Notes: a model not told the origin generated them from the sequence alone. DNA of 64,000 nt from Methylobacterium sp. 2A (GCF_009806555.1 NZ_VUOK01000018.1:62001-126000), one strand, 5' to 3'; numbered from the stretch's first letter, positions 26,907 to 35,422 are shown. A program made the numbers and translations.

Positions 26907-28035
26907 ATGCGCGCCGAGATCGAGCAAGCCTCGGATGCCGCCAAGCAGTCTATAGGGCTGCTGAGGAGGCATCTTTGACTGGGACACAGTCGATAAACGC
27001 CTCGCGGAGCTGAACGCGGCCTCCGAGGACCCCGACCTCTGGAACGATGCCGAGGCCGCCCAGAAGGTCATGCGCGAGCGCCAGCAGCTCGACGAGGCCG
27101 TCACGGCGATCAGGAAGCTCGAACGCGACCTCGAGGACGGCGCCACGCTGATCGAACTCGGCGAGATGGAGGGCGACGAATCCTCGATCCGCGAGGGCGA
27201 GGCCGCGATCCTGGCCGTCGAGAAGGAGGCCGCGAGCCGGCAGGTCGAGACCCTGCTGTCCGGCGAGGCCGACGGGTTCGACACCTATCTCGAAGTGCAT
27301 GCCGGCGCGGGCGGCACCGAGAGCCAGGACTGGGCCAACATGCTCCAGCGCATGTATGCCCGCTGGGCCGAGCGCCGGAAATACAAGGTCGAGGTCGTGG
27401 AGATGACCGACGGCGAAGAGGCCGGGATCAAGGGCGCCACGCTCCTGATCAAGGGCCACAACGCCTATGGCTGGCTCAAGACCGAGTCCGGCGTGCACCG
27501 GCTGGTGCGGATCTCGCCCTACGATTCCAGCGCCCGGCGCCACACCAGCTTCGCCAGCGTCTGGGTCTATCCGGTGATCGACGACCGGATCGAGATCGAG
27601 ATCAAGGAATCCGATTGCCGGATCGACACCTACCGGTCGTCGGGCGCCGGCGGCCAGCACGTCAACACCACCGACTCGGCGGTGCGCATCACCCACAACC
27701 CCACCGGGATCGTGGTGGCGTGCCAGCAGGAGCGCTCGCAGCACAAGAACCGGGCGACCGCCTGGAACATGCTGCGCGCCCGCCTGTACGAGCTGGAGCT
27801 GAAGAAGCGCGAGGAGAAGGCCAACGCCGAGGCCGCCGCCAAGACGGATATCGGCTGGGGTCACCAGATCCGGTCCTACGTGCTGCAGCCGTACCAGCTG
27901 GTGAAGGACCTGCGCACCGGAACCCAGTCCACGGATCCGGACGCGGTGCTCGACGGCGACCTCGACCCGTTCATGGAGGCCTCGCTCGCGCAGCGGGTCT
28001 ATGGCGGCGCCGAGGCGGTCGAGGATATCGACTGA
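26907..28035 (+). CDS. prfB: Peptide chain release factor 2 (RF2) with programmed +1 frameshift
   Basis: RF2 terminates translation at UAA and UGA. The product is 375 residues, read as 26907-26975 then, after skipping base 26976, 26977-28035. The first 23 codons end CTT-TGA; shifting +1 continues as [13 protein letters not shown]. The downstream frame contains the GGQ catalytic motif ([19 protein letters not shown]) and [13 protein letters not shown]. The stop-recognition tripeptide appears as SPY ([10 protein letters not shown]) rather than the E. coli SPF. The frameshift makes RF2 autoregulatory: low RF2 slows reading of UGA and favours the shift. Confidence 0.95.
26964..26979 (+). promoter_or_regulatory. 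prfB +1 programmed frameshift signal
   Basis: An internal Shine-Dalgarno AGGAGG (26964-26969) is followed by a 3-base spacer (CAT) and the slippery CTT-TGA-C (26973-26979). Spacing and slip site match the E. coli prfB signal, where AGGGGG, TAT and CTTTGAC are used. The SD here is the perfect anti-SD complement. Confidence 0.95.
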
Positions 28036-28060
28036 TCGGCGGGGGCGGCCGGTTCCGCAG

Positions 28061-28094
28061 GGCTTCCCTCCCCCGCAGAGGGGGGAGGGAAGCC
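28061..28094. terminator. Long perfect hairpin between convergent prfB and ggt
   Basis: A 14-bp perfect inverted repeat, GGCTTCCCTCCCCC with its complement around a GCAGAG loop, lies between the prfB stop (28035) and the ggt stop (28105). It is probably a bidirectional terminator. The same core (CCCTCCCCC / GGGGGAGGG) recurs at 32.8-33.0 kb and 54.6 kb, so it is a dispersed intergenic repeat family. Confidence 0.6.
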
Positions 28095-28104
28095 GGGACG
28101 CCCC

Positions 28105-29706
28105 TCAATACCCCAGCGCGGCCCCATCCTTGCGCGGGTCCGAGCCGGCCGCCAGCGTGCCGGCCTTGCGGTCGATCCAGATGACCTGCCCGCCGCCGAG
28201 CGGCAGGGGCGCGCGGATCGCCGGATGGCCGCGCTCCTTCAGCCCCGCCATCACGGCGTCGGAGATCCCACCCTCCACCTCCAGGGTCCCGCCATAGGCG
28301 AAGCTGCGCGGGGCATCGAGCGCCGCCTGCACGTCGAGCCCCCGGTCGAGGAGGCCGGTGAGCAGCTCGACATGGCCCATCGCCTGATAGTGCCCGCCCA
28401 TCACGCCGAACGGCGCCACCGCCTGCCCGTCCTTCATCAGCATGCCGGGGATGATCGTGTGCATCGGCCGCTTGCCCGGCCCGATGCTGTTCGGGTGGCC
28501 GCCCTCGGTGCGGAACGACAGGCCGCGATTGTGCAGCAGCACGCCGCTCTCGGGCGCCAGGATCCCTGAGCCGAAGCCCTGGAAGATCGAGTTGATCAGC
28601 GACAGCGCGTTGCCGTCCCGGTCGACCACGCAGAGATAGACCGTGTCCTTGTGGGCGCGGCCCTCGGCGACCTCTTGGGCGATCTCGGGATAGATCTCCG
28701 GCTCGCGCGCCCGGCCCATGTCGATGGCCCCGTGGGCGGCGGCCTTCCAGGCGTCCGAGAGCAGGTGTTCCACCGGCACGTTGGCGAGGGCGGCGTCGCC
28801 GAACAGCACGTCGCGGTGATGGTAGCCCTGCTTGCACACCTCGGCGAACAGGTGGAGCCGGTCGAGCTCCGAGAGCGCGCCGACATCGTAGTGCGAGAGG
28901 ACGTTGAGCATCATCAAGGCCGCCAGACCCTGGCCGGCGGGCGGGCACTCGTAGACGTCGTAGCCGCGATAGCGGGTCGAGACCGGGGTGACGATATCGG
29001 GCCGGGCGGCGGCGAAATCGTCCAACGTGTGCAGGCCGCCGAGTTCGTTGAGCCGGCTCACGATGTCCTGCGCGACGGGGCCCGCGTAGAAGGCCTTGGG
29101 ACCCGCCTCGGCGATCTTCCGCAGCGTCGCGGCGAGCTTCGGCAGGCGGAGGACGCTGCCGATGGCCGGCGCCTGTCCACCGGGCAGGTAGGTCGCGGCG
29201 GCGTGCGGGTCGCCGGCGACGCGGGGCACGCAGCGCTGCCAGTCCCAGCCGACGCGCTGCTGGATCACGAACCCGTCCTCGGCGTAGCGGATCGCCGGCT
29301 GGAGCAATTCGCCCAGCGACCGGGTGCCGTGCTCGCGCACCAGCAGATCCCAGGCCGCGACCGCGCCCGGCACCGTGACGGCGTGCGGCGAGGTCGGGGT
29401 GATGGTGACGCCGTGCTCGGCGTACCAGTCGGGCGTGGCGGCGGCCGGGGCGCGGCCCGAACCGTCGAGGGCGATCGGCTTCGTCGCGCCCGCGGGGGCG
29501 TAGAGGGCGAAGCAGTCGCCGCCGATGCCGGTCATCAACGGATCGACCACGCCTTGCACGGCGACCGCCGCGATGCCGGCATCGACCGCGTTGCCGCCGG
29601 AGCGCAGCACCTCGATGGCGGCGAGCGTGGAGAGCGGGTGCGAGGTCGCGACGGCGGCGTTGGCGGCGTAGACCGGGGAGCGGCCGGGGGCGGAAAAGTC
29701 TCTCAC
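28105..29706 (-). CDS. Gamma-glutamyltransferase family protein, no signal peptide
   Basis: A 533-residue Ntn-hydrolase that would cleave gamma-glutamyl bonds as in glutathione. The precursor is expected to self-cleave before Thr355 (HKDTVYLCVVD), giving large and small subunits. SGGNAVDAGIA, TGIGGDCFALY and the small-subunit GFGSGILAPESGVLLHNRG are present. The GTG at 29706 is chosen because AGGAC lies upstream and the family usually begins MRDFS; an ATG at 29751 would add 15 residues. Unlike E. coli Ggt it has no export signal, so it probably acts in the cytoplasm. It is the last gene of the dpp operon. Confidence 0.88.
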   Translation of the reverse strand: MRDFSAPGRSPVYAANAAVATSHPLSTLAAIEVLRSGGNAVDAGIAAVAVQGVVDPLMTGIGGDCFALYAPAGATKPIALDGSGRAPAAATPDWYAEHGVTITPTSPHAVTVPGAVAAWDLLVREHGTRSLGELLQPAIRYAEDGFVIQQRVGWDWQRCVPRVAGDPHAAATYLPGGQAPAIGSVLRLPKLAATLRKIAEAGPKAFYAGPVAQDIVSRLNELGGLHTLDDFAAARPDIVTPVSTRYRGYDVYECPPAGQGLAALMMLNVLSHYDVGALSELDRLHLFAEVCKQGYHHRDVLFGDAALANVPVEHLLSDAWKAAAHGAIDMGRAREPEIYPEIAQEVAEGRAHKDTVYLCVVDRDGNALSLINSIFQGFGSGILAPESGVLLHNRGLSFRTEGGHPNSIGPGKRPMHTIIPGMLMKDGQAVAPFGVMGGHYQAMGHVELLTGLLDRGLDVQAALDAPRSFAYGGTLEVEGGISDAVMAGLKERGHPAIRAPLPLGGGQVIWIDRKAGTLAAGSDPRKDGAALGY

Positions 29707-29758
29707 GGGATGTCCTGCTGTACGGAGTGGTTTAGCGGCGGCCTGATCCAAACCGCGA

Positions 29759-29872
29759 CCTCATCCTAAGGTGCCGGAGCGAAGCGGAGGCCTCGAAGGA
29801 GCCCTCCAGGGATCGCGCGGCCGGCTGAAGCCCTCCTTCGAGGCCCGCTGACGCGGGCACATCAGGATGAGG
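29759..29872. repeat. Large intergenic palindromic element
   Basis: A 114-base imperfect palindrome. The outer arms are CCTCATCCTAAGGTGCC and its complement with a few differences (29859-29872 reads ATCAGGATGAGG). The inner arms are GCCTCGAAGGAGCCCTCC and CCCTCCTTCGAGGCCCGC. Elements of this type are common in alphaproteobacterial intergenic regions. It sits between dppF and ggt within the operon, so it may form structure in the dpp mRNA. Confidence 0.65.
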
Positions 29873-29901
29873 TGGAGAAGGGGAGAGGCCGTGTAAGGCG
29901 C

Positions 29902-30825
29902 TCACGCGTGCTGCCCTGTCGGCAGCGCCACCCAATGACCCGGCACCACCTCGGTGAGCGGCCCATCGGGCGGCTCATTATGGCCGACGAGGTCCCGCGC
30001 GGCGAGACGGGCGCGCTCCTCGGCCGGGTGCGGCACCGGCACGGCGGCGAGCAGGCGGCGCGTGTAGGGATGGCGCGGATCCTCGTAGAGGGCGTCCGCT
30101 TCGGCCAGCTCGACGATCCGCCCGCGCCAGAGCACCGCCACCCGGTGGCAGAGGTAGCGCACCATCCGCAGATCGTGGGAGATGAACAGGTAGGACAGGC
30201 CCATCTCGTCCTGCAGATCCTGGAGCAGGTTGACCACCTGCGCCTGGATCGAGACGTCCAGCGCCGCGATCGGCTCGTCGGCGACGATGAAGCTCGGTTT
30301 GAGGGCGATCGCCCGGGCGATGCAGATCCGCTGGCGCTGCCCGCCCGAGAACTGGTGCGGGTAGCGCCCCATGAAGCGCGGATCGAGCCCGACCCGCTGG
30401 AACAGCGCCGCGACCGCCTCACGCCGCTCGGAGCGGCCCATGTCCCGCCGGTGCAGCTTGAACGCCTCCGCGACGTAGTCCCCGGCGCTCATGCGTGGGT
30501 TGAGGGCCGCGTAGGGGTCCTGGAACACGATCTGGATCCGCGCGCGCATCTTCCGCATGGCGCCCGCCGAGAGCTTGGCGAGGTCGGTGCCCTCGAACGC
30601 GATGGTGCCGGAGGTCGGCGGGTTGAGCATGGTCACGGCCCGGCCGATGGTCGATTTGCCCGAACCGGATTCACCGACGAGGCCCAGGGTCTCGCCGGGG
30701 CGGATGTCGAAGCTGACACCTTCGACGGCGCGGAACACCGACGCCTTGCCGCCCCACCACGAGCGCAGCGGATAGTGCTTGGACAGGTCGCGCACCGAGA
30801 CGACCGGATAATCCCGCCGGCTCAT
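29902..30825 (-). CDS. dppF: Peptide ABC transporter ATP-binding protein, DppF/OppF type
   Basis: A 307-residue ABC ATPase powering oligopeptide uptake at the inner membrane. Walker A is GESGSGKSTIGRA (about 53-65), the signature FSGGQRQRICIARA (about 164-177) and Walker B FIVADEPIAALD (about 184-195). The C-terminal oligopeptide/dipeptide extension (about 240-300) is present. Its ATG overlaps the dppD stop as ATGA. DppF pairs with DppD to form the heterodimeric motor. The name dpp is by family; glutathione (Gsi) or other small peptides are possible substrates. Confidence 0.9.
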   Translation of the reverse strand: MSRRDYPVVSVRDLSKHYPLRSWWGGKASVFRAVEGVSFDIRPGETLGLVGESGSGKSTIGRAVTMLNPPTSGTIAFEGTDLAKLSAGAMRKMRARIQIVFQDPYAALNPRMSAGDYVAEAFKLHRRDMGRSERREAVAALFQRVGLDPRFMGRYPHQFSGGQRQRICIARAIALKPSFIVADEPIAALDVSIQAQVVNLLQDLQDEMGLSYLFISHDLRMVRYLCHRVAVLWRGRIVELAEADALYEDPRHPYTRRLLAAVPVPHPAEERARLAARDLVGHNEPPDGPLTEVVPGHWVALPTGQHA

Positions 30826-31838
30826 CGTGCGGCCTCCGCGGCCAGAAGCTTCGGCAGATCGTACCAGGCGGCGACGAGGTGGCCGGGGGCGGCGCCCGGC
30901 GCCTGCACGAGCGGCGGCATCTCGGCCCGGCAGCGGGGCGTCGCGAACGCGTTGCGCGGCGCGAAGGGGTCGCCCGGCGGCGGGTGGCGCATGTCCGGGG
31001 GCGCCCCCTCGATCTGGTGCAGGCGCCGCCGCCCGGCCCGGCCGCCGGAGAGGTCCGGCAGGGAGCGCAGGAGTCCCAGCGTGTAGGCGTTGCGGGGATC
31101 GGAGAAGATGTCGTCGACCGGGCCGCGCTCCAGGATCCGGCCGGCATACATGACCTGCACGGTGTCGCTGATGCCGGCGACCACGCCGAGGTCGTGGGTG
31201 ATCCAGATGATCGCCATGCCGAGCTCACGCTTGAGCTCCTGCACCAGGGCGACGATCTCGGCCTGGACGGTGACGTCGAGGGCGGTGGTCGCCTCGTCGG
31301 CGATCAGCAGCTTCGGCCGGCAGCTCAGGCCGATCGCGATCATCACCCGCTGGCGCTGGCCGCCGGAGAATTCGTGCGGGTACTGGTCGAGCCGCGCCCC
31401 CGCATTCGGGATGCGCACGAGGTCGAGCAGGTCCTTGGCTCGGGCGCGGGCCGCGCGGGCGTCGAGACCGAGATGGATGCGCAGGGGCTCGACGATCTGC
31501 GCCGCCACCGTCATGCCGGGATTGAGCGAGCTCATCGGGTCCTGGAACACGAAGCCGATCGCACCGCCGCGGATCTTTCGGAGGTCCCGTTCCTTCAGGG
31601 CGAGCAGGTCGCGGCCCTCGAACAGCACCTGACCGCCGGTGATGCGGCCGGGCGGGCGCGGGATCAGGCCCAGCATGGCGAGCACGTGCACGCTCTTGCC
31701 GGAGCCGGATTCGCCGACGATGCCGAGCGTCTCGCCCTCGTGCAGGGTATAGGAGACGCCGTTGACCGCGTGGACCGCGCCGCCGTCGGTGTCAAAGGCG
31801 ACTGCGAGGTCGCGGACGTCGAGGAGGGGCTTTTTCAT
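30822..31838 (-). CDS. dppD: Peptide ABC transporter ATP-binding protein, DppD/OppD type
   Basis: A 338-residue ABC ATPase. Walker A is GESGSGKSVHVLA (about 38-50), the signature FSGGQRQRVMIAIG (about 156-169) and Walker B LLIADEATTALD (about 176-187). The C-terminal region contains the cysteine-bearing extension expected in OppD-like proteins, with PRCRAEMPPLV near residue 303. The ATG at 31838 overlaps the dppC stop, and the stop overlaps dppF, so it is tightly coupled in dppABCDF. It works as the partner of DppF. Confidence 0.9.
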   Translation of the reverse strand: MKKPLLDVRDLAVAFDTDGGAVHAVNGVSYTLHEGETLGIVGESGSGKSVHVLAMLGLIPRPPGRITGGQVLFEGRDLLALKERDLRKIRGGAIGFVFQDPMSSLNPGMTVAAQIVEPLRIHLGLDARAARARAKDLLDLVRIPNAGARLDQYPHEFSGGQRQRVMIAIGLSCRPKLLIADEATTALDVTVQAEIVALVQELKRELGMAIIWITHDLGVVAGISDTVQVMYAGRILERGPVDDIFSDPRNAYTLGLLRSLPDLSGGRAGRRRLHQIEGAPPDMRHPPPGDPFAPRNAFATPRCRAEMPPLVQAPGAAPGHLVAAWYDLPKLLAAEAAR

Positions 31839-32749
31839 GTCCGCTGCCTCGGGTCGAGGGCGTCCCGCAATCCGTCGCCGAACAGGTTGAAGGCGAGCAC
31901 GGCGAGGAAGATCGACAGGCCGGGCCAGATCGCCATCCAGGGCGCTTGGTCCATGAAGTTCTTGGCGGTGTTGAGCATCGCGCCCCAGGAGGGCTCGGGC
32001 GGCTGCTGGCCGAGTCCCAGGAAGGACAGGCTCGCCTCCGCGATGATCGCGGCCGCAATGGTCAGCGTCGCCTGGACGAGGATCGCCGGCACGATGTTGG
32101 GCAGGATGTGCACCCGGGCGATCCGCCAGGGCGGGTTGCCCATGGCGCGCGCCGCCTCCACGAACTCCTCCGCGGCCACGGCGCGGACCTGCGCCCGGGT
32201 CAACCGGATGAAGGTCGAGGTCGCCGAGAGGCCGATGGCGATCATCGCGTTGACGAGGCTCGGGCCGAGGAAGGCGGCCAGCGCGATCGCCAGGATCAGG
32301 AACGGGATCGCGAGCAGCGCGTCGGTGAGCCGGGAGATCACCCCGTCGATCCAGCCGCCGGCGTAGCCGGCCAACAATCCGAGCGGGAGGCCGAGGGAGA
32401 CGGCGAGCGCCACGGAGACGAGGCCGGCGCCAAGCGAGGCGCGGGCGCCGAAGATGATCCGCGAAAGCACGTCGCGTCCGACTTCGTCGCCGCCGAACGG
32501 GTGCGCGAGGCTTGGGTGCCCGCGGACGTTGGCCCAGTCGGTGGCGGTCGGGTCGTAGGGGGCGATCCAGGGGGCGGAGACGGCCATCAGGATCAGCAGC
32601 CCGACGATGACGAGGCCCGCGACGGCGCTCTTGCGCGCGCGCAGGCGTCGCCAGAAGGCCGCGAGGGTGCCGGGTTCCTGGATGAGGGCCGGCGTGCCTG
32701 CGGGGGCGGCGAGGCCGGCGGGTTCGGCGATGGGGGTGCCGGTGCTCAT
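31835..32749 (-). CDS. dppC: Peptide ABC transporter permease, DppC type
   Basis: A 304-residue inner-membrane permease with about six TM segments. An N-terminal cytoplasmic region precedes TM1 (about 40-58), then the APYDPTATDWANVRGHPSLAHPFGGDEVGRDVLSRIIFGAR signature stretch of OppC/DppC proteins. The EAA loop EFVEAARAMGNPPWRIARVHILPNI contacts the ATPases. The ATG at 32749 is chosen over the longer open frame because the upstream 48 codons run through a palindromic repeat. It follows dppB with a 241-base gap that holds a repeat pair. Confidence 0.9.
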   Translation of the reverse strand: MSTGTPIAEPAGLAAPAGTPALIQEPGTLAAFWRRLRARKSAVAGLVIVGLLILMAVSAPWIAPYDPTATDWANVRGHPSLAHPFGGDEVGRDVLSRIIFGARASLGAGLVSVALAVSLGLPLGLLAGYAGGWIDGVISRLTDALLAIPFLILAIALAAFLGPSLVNAMIAIGLSATSTFIRLTRAQVRAVAAEEFVEAARAMGNPPWRIARVHILPNIVPAILVQATLTIAAAIIAEASLSFLGLGQQPPEPSWGAMLNTAKNFMDQAPWMAIWPGLSIFLAVLAFNLFGDGLRDALDPRQRT

Positions 32750-32793
32750 CGGATGCTCGGAACGTTGGCAGCGTCGCGGCCCGCACGCGCCTT

Positions 32794-32845
32794 CCCTCCC
32801 CCCTCTGCGGGGGAGGGTGGCCCCCGAAGGGGGTCGGGAGAGGGG
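32794..32845. repeat. Intergenic repeat, left copy of an inverted pair
   Basis: Contains CCCTCCCCCCTCTGCGGGGG, AGGGTGGCCCCCG and GGGTCGGGAGAGGGG in series. It forms its own hairpins and is the inverted counterpart of 32909-32966. The pair sits inside the dpp operon between dppB and dppC. Confidence 0.6.
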
Positions 32846-32908
32846 AGCGACGGTGCAGGAAAAGGCTGTGGTCGTCCTGAAGGGCGCGCCCATTTCTGAA
32901 CCCAGGTT

Positions 32909-32966
32909 CCCCTCTCCCGACCCCTGCTGACGCAGGGGCCACCCTCCCCCGCAGAGGGGGGAGGGG
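32909..32966. repeat. Intergenic repeat, right copy of an inverted pair
   Basis: Begins CCCCTCTCCCGACCCCTG and ends CCCTCCCCCGCAGAGGGG, the reverse of the left copy. The inner CCCCTGCTGACGCAGGGG is a further hairpin. Together with 32794-32845 it could form a long stem around a 63-base loop. Confidence 0.6.
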
Positions 32967-32990
32967 AGGCGCCGCGCTCCATGATCGCCC

Positions 32991-33935
32991 TCATGCCCGC
33001 CTCAGCTTCGGGTTCACGGCCGCGGAGAGCAGGTCGGCGGCGAGGTTCAGGGCGATGTAGGTCGCTGCCGTGCAGATCACGACGCCCTGCACGGTGGCGA
33101 AATCCCGGTTGAACACCGCATCGACCATCAGCTTGCCGAAACCCGGCACGGAAAAGACCTGCTCGGTCAGCACCGCCCCCGACAGGAGCTGCCCGAATTC
33201 GAGCGCCCCGAGGGTGATGATCGGGATCGCGGCGTTCGGCAGCGCGTGCCGCAGGGTCACCCGCATCGGCGAGACGCCCTTGGCGCGGGCCGTGCGGACG
33301 TAATCCGAGCCCAGCACGCCCAGCATCGCCGCGCGGGTGTGGCGCATCATCACCGCCGCGATGGCGTTGCCGAGCACGAAGGCCGGCATCACCATGGCGG
33401 CGAGGTTGTCCGACAGACTCTCGAACGGCGAGACGTAGCCCGAGGCCGGCAGCCAGCCGAGCTGCACCGAGAACAGCAGGATCAGCAGGATCCCGAGCCA
33501 GAAATTCGGCACCGACAGACCCCACAGCGCCACCCCGTTGGCGATCGTGTCGGCGGCTTGGCCGCGCTTGACCGCCGAGAGCACCCCCATCGGCACGCCG
33601 ATGGCGAGCGCCACCAGCATGGCGAGGCAGGCGAGTTCGAGCGTCACCGGCAGCTTCTCGACGATCAGCTCGGAGACCGGCTTCTGCAGCCGGATCGACT
33701 CGCCGAGATCACCCCGCAGCACGCCGCCGGCCCAGTAGGCGTAGCGCACCGGCAGGGGCGCATCGAGGTGGTACTTCTGCCGGATGAAGGCGATCACCTG
33801 CGGGTCGCGCTCCTCGCCGGTCAGCGCCGTGGCGACATCTCCCGGCAGCAATTGCTGCAGGGCGAAGATGATCATCGAAGCGAGGATCAGGGTCGGGACC
33901 GCCAGGGCGAGGCGTCGGGCCAGGAACCGGAGCAT
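32991..33935 (-). CDS. dppB: Peptide ABC transporter permease, DppB type
   Basis: A 314-residue inner-membrane permease with about six TM segments. The N-terminal MLRFLARRLALAVPTLILASMIIF and the LPGDVATALTGEERDPQVIAFIRQKYHLDAPLPVRY region are typical DppB/OppB. The EAA loop is DYVRTARAKGVSPMRVTLRHALPN. The ATG at 33935 overlaps the dppA TGA by one base (TGATG), so translation is coupled. Together with DppC it forms the transmembrane channel. Confidence 0.9.
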   Translation of the reverse strand: MLRFLARRLALAVPTLILASMIIFALQQLLPGDVATALTGEERDPQVIAFIRQKYHLDAPLPVRYAYWAGGVLRGDLGESIRLQKPVSELIVEKLPVTLELACLAMLVALAIGVPMGVLSAVKRGQAADTIANGVALWGLSVPNFWLGILLILLFSVQLGWLPASGYVSPFESLSDNLAAMVMPAFVLGNAIAAVMMRHTRAAMLGVLGSDYVRTARAKGVSPMRVTLRHALPNAAIPIITLGALEFGQLLSGAVLTEQVFSVPGFGKLMVDAVFNRDFATVQGVVICTAATYIALNLAADLLSAAVNPKLRRA

Positions 33936-35422
33936 CAGTTGAGTTTCAGGCCGGTGAAGCGCACGAGTCCGTCCGGATAGGGCACGAAGCCCGTGAGCTT
34001 CTGGCTGTAGGCCCAGAGCAGCTTGCGGTGCAGGATGTAGATCCCCGGCCGATCCTTCAGCACCTGATCGGCCAGGGCCTTCCAGGCGGCCTTGCGTTTG
34101 GCCGGATCGACGGTGCCGCGCTCGGCCTGGAGCGCCGCGTCGGCCTCCGGGCTGCAGTATTTCGGATAGTTCAGCGCCGCCTTGCAGAACAGGAAGCTGA
34201 ACGTGTTGCCGTCCGGATCCGAGCGGCCGCTCCAGGAATAGAGCTGCGCCTCGTAATTCCCCTTGTCGGCGGCATCGAGCGCCGTTGTGAAGTCCACCGC
34301 CTGGAGCTTCACGTCGAAGCCGGCCTCCTTGGTCATCGCCTGGATCACTTGGCCGACCTGCGGCGACTCGCTGTTGGCGTAGACGGTGAGCGTGATCTGC
34401 GGGTTCGGCTTGCCGGCCTCGGCGAGGAGCGCCTTGGCCTTGGCGACATCGCGCTTCGGGATCGGATATTCGGCGACGTAGTTCGGGTTCTTCGGGTTGA
34501 CCCACTGGTTCCCTGCCAGGAACTCGCCGTTATAGACGACCTGATTGATGGCGTTGCGGTCGATGGCGGCCTCGAAGGCGGCGCGCACCTTCGGATCGGA
34601 GACCGGCGAGCCGGCCTTGTTGGGGTTGAACAGGATCTCCTGGAAGCCGAGTTCGGTGGTGGATTCGAGCTTCAGCTTGGCGTCGCGCTTCACCTGCGGC
34701 ACGTCGGTGGGGGCGAGGCGCTCCAGCAGGTCGAGCTGCCCGGCGCGCAGGTTGGTGAGCCGCACCGTGGCATCGGGGATCGGGCGGAACTCGATCCGCT
34801 GGATGTGGATCGCGTCCTTGTTCCAGTAGTCGGGGAAACGCTCGACCACGATCCGGTCCTGCGGCACCCGCTCCACGAACTTGTAGGGTCCGGCGCAGAC
34901 CGGCGCGGTCGCGAACTTGTCGCCGAGCCGCTCGGCGGCCTTGGGCGAGACCATCATGCCGGCCCGGTCGGTGAACTGCGCCAGCAGGGGCGCGAAGGGC
35001 TGCTTCAGATTGATCCGGAAGGTCAGGGCGTCGACCACATCCACGGAGTCGATCGGCGCGATCTCCGAGCGGCGCTGCGAGCCCGGCATCTTCAGATGAC
35101 GCTCGATCGAGAACTTGGCCGCAGCGGCGTCGAGCTTCTCGCCGTCGTGGAACAGCACGCCGGGGCGCAGATGCATGGTCAGCGCCTTCTCGTCGGGCGA
35201 GAGTTCCCAGGAGGTCGCGAGCTGCGGCACCGGCTTCAGGTCGGGCCCGATATCCACGAGCTTGTCGCAGAGCGCCGCAAACACCATCCGGCTGGCGAAG
35301 GTGCGGGCGAGCGTCGGGTCGAGGGCGTCCGGATCCTCCATCATGCCGTAGCGCAGGGTCTGCGCGGCGGCGGGTCCGGACAGGATCAGTCCGGCGAGGA
35401 GGCAGGTGGCGAGACGCAACAT
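33935..35422 (-). CDS. dppA: Peptide-binding periplasmic protein, DppA/OppA type (SBP family 5)
   Basis: A 495-residue solute-binding protein. MLRLATCLLAGLILSGPAAAQ is a signal peptide cleaved near residue 21. The SBP_bac_5 core includes PDALDPTLARTFASRMVFAALCDKLVDIGPDLKPVPQLATSWELSPDEKALTMHLRPGVLFHDG (about 30-90) and ILFNPNKAGSPVSDPKVRAAFEAAIDR. Ligand identity (di-, oligopeptide or glutathione) is not readable; the linked gamma-glutamyltransferase suggests gamma-glutamyl peptides. The ATG at 35422 starts the signal peptide. It is the first gene of dppABCDF-ggt. Confidence 0.9.
   Translation of the reverse strand: MLRLATCLLAGLILSGPAAAQTLRYGMMEDPDALDPTLARTFASRMVFAALCDKLVDIGPDLKPVPQLATSWELSPDEKALTMHLRPGVLFHDGEKLDAAAAKFSIERHLKMPGSQRRSEIAPIDSVDVVDALTFRINLKQPFAPLLAQFTDRAGMMVSPKAAERLGDKFATAPVCAGPYKFVERVPQDRIVVERFPDYWNKDAIHIQRIEFRPIPDATVRLTNLRAGQLDLLERLAPTDVPQVKRDAKLKLESTTELGFQEILFNPNKAGSPVSDPKVRAAFEAAIDRNAINQVVYNGEFLAGNQWVNPKNPNYVAEYPIPKRDVAKAKALLAEAGKPNPQITLTVYANSESPQVGQVIQAMTKEAGFDVKLQAVDFTTALDAADKGNYEAQLYSWSGRSDPDGNTFSFLFCKAALNYPKYCSPEADAALQAERGTVDPAKRKAAWKALADQVLKDRPGIYILHRKLLWAYSQKLTGFVPYPDGLVRFTGLKLN

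Noticed and set aside
26907..26978. In-frame TGA early in prfB, suggesting a pseudogene or sequencing error
   Set aside because: The CTTTGAC site with AGGAGG at the right spacing is the known programmed frameshift signal, and the downstream frame is intact to the normal C-terminus.
30822..32942. A 706-codon fusion of an unknown N-terminal region to the DppD ATPase
   Set aside because: The upstream part is antisense-frame sequence running through dppC and a palindromic repeat. A normal DppD start with ATGA coupling exists at 31838.
32991..34505. Fusion of a DppB permease to an extra N-terminal domain
   Set aside because: The extension lies in another frame of dppA; the standard DppB start at 33935 overlaps the dppA stop by one base.
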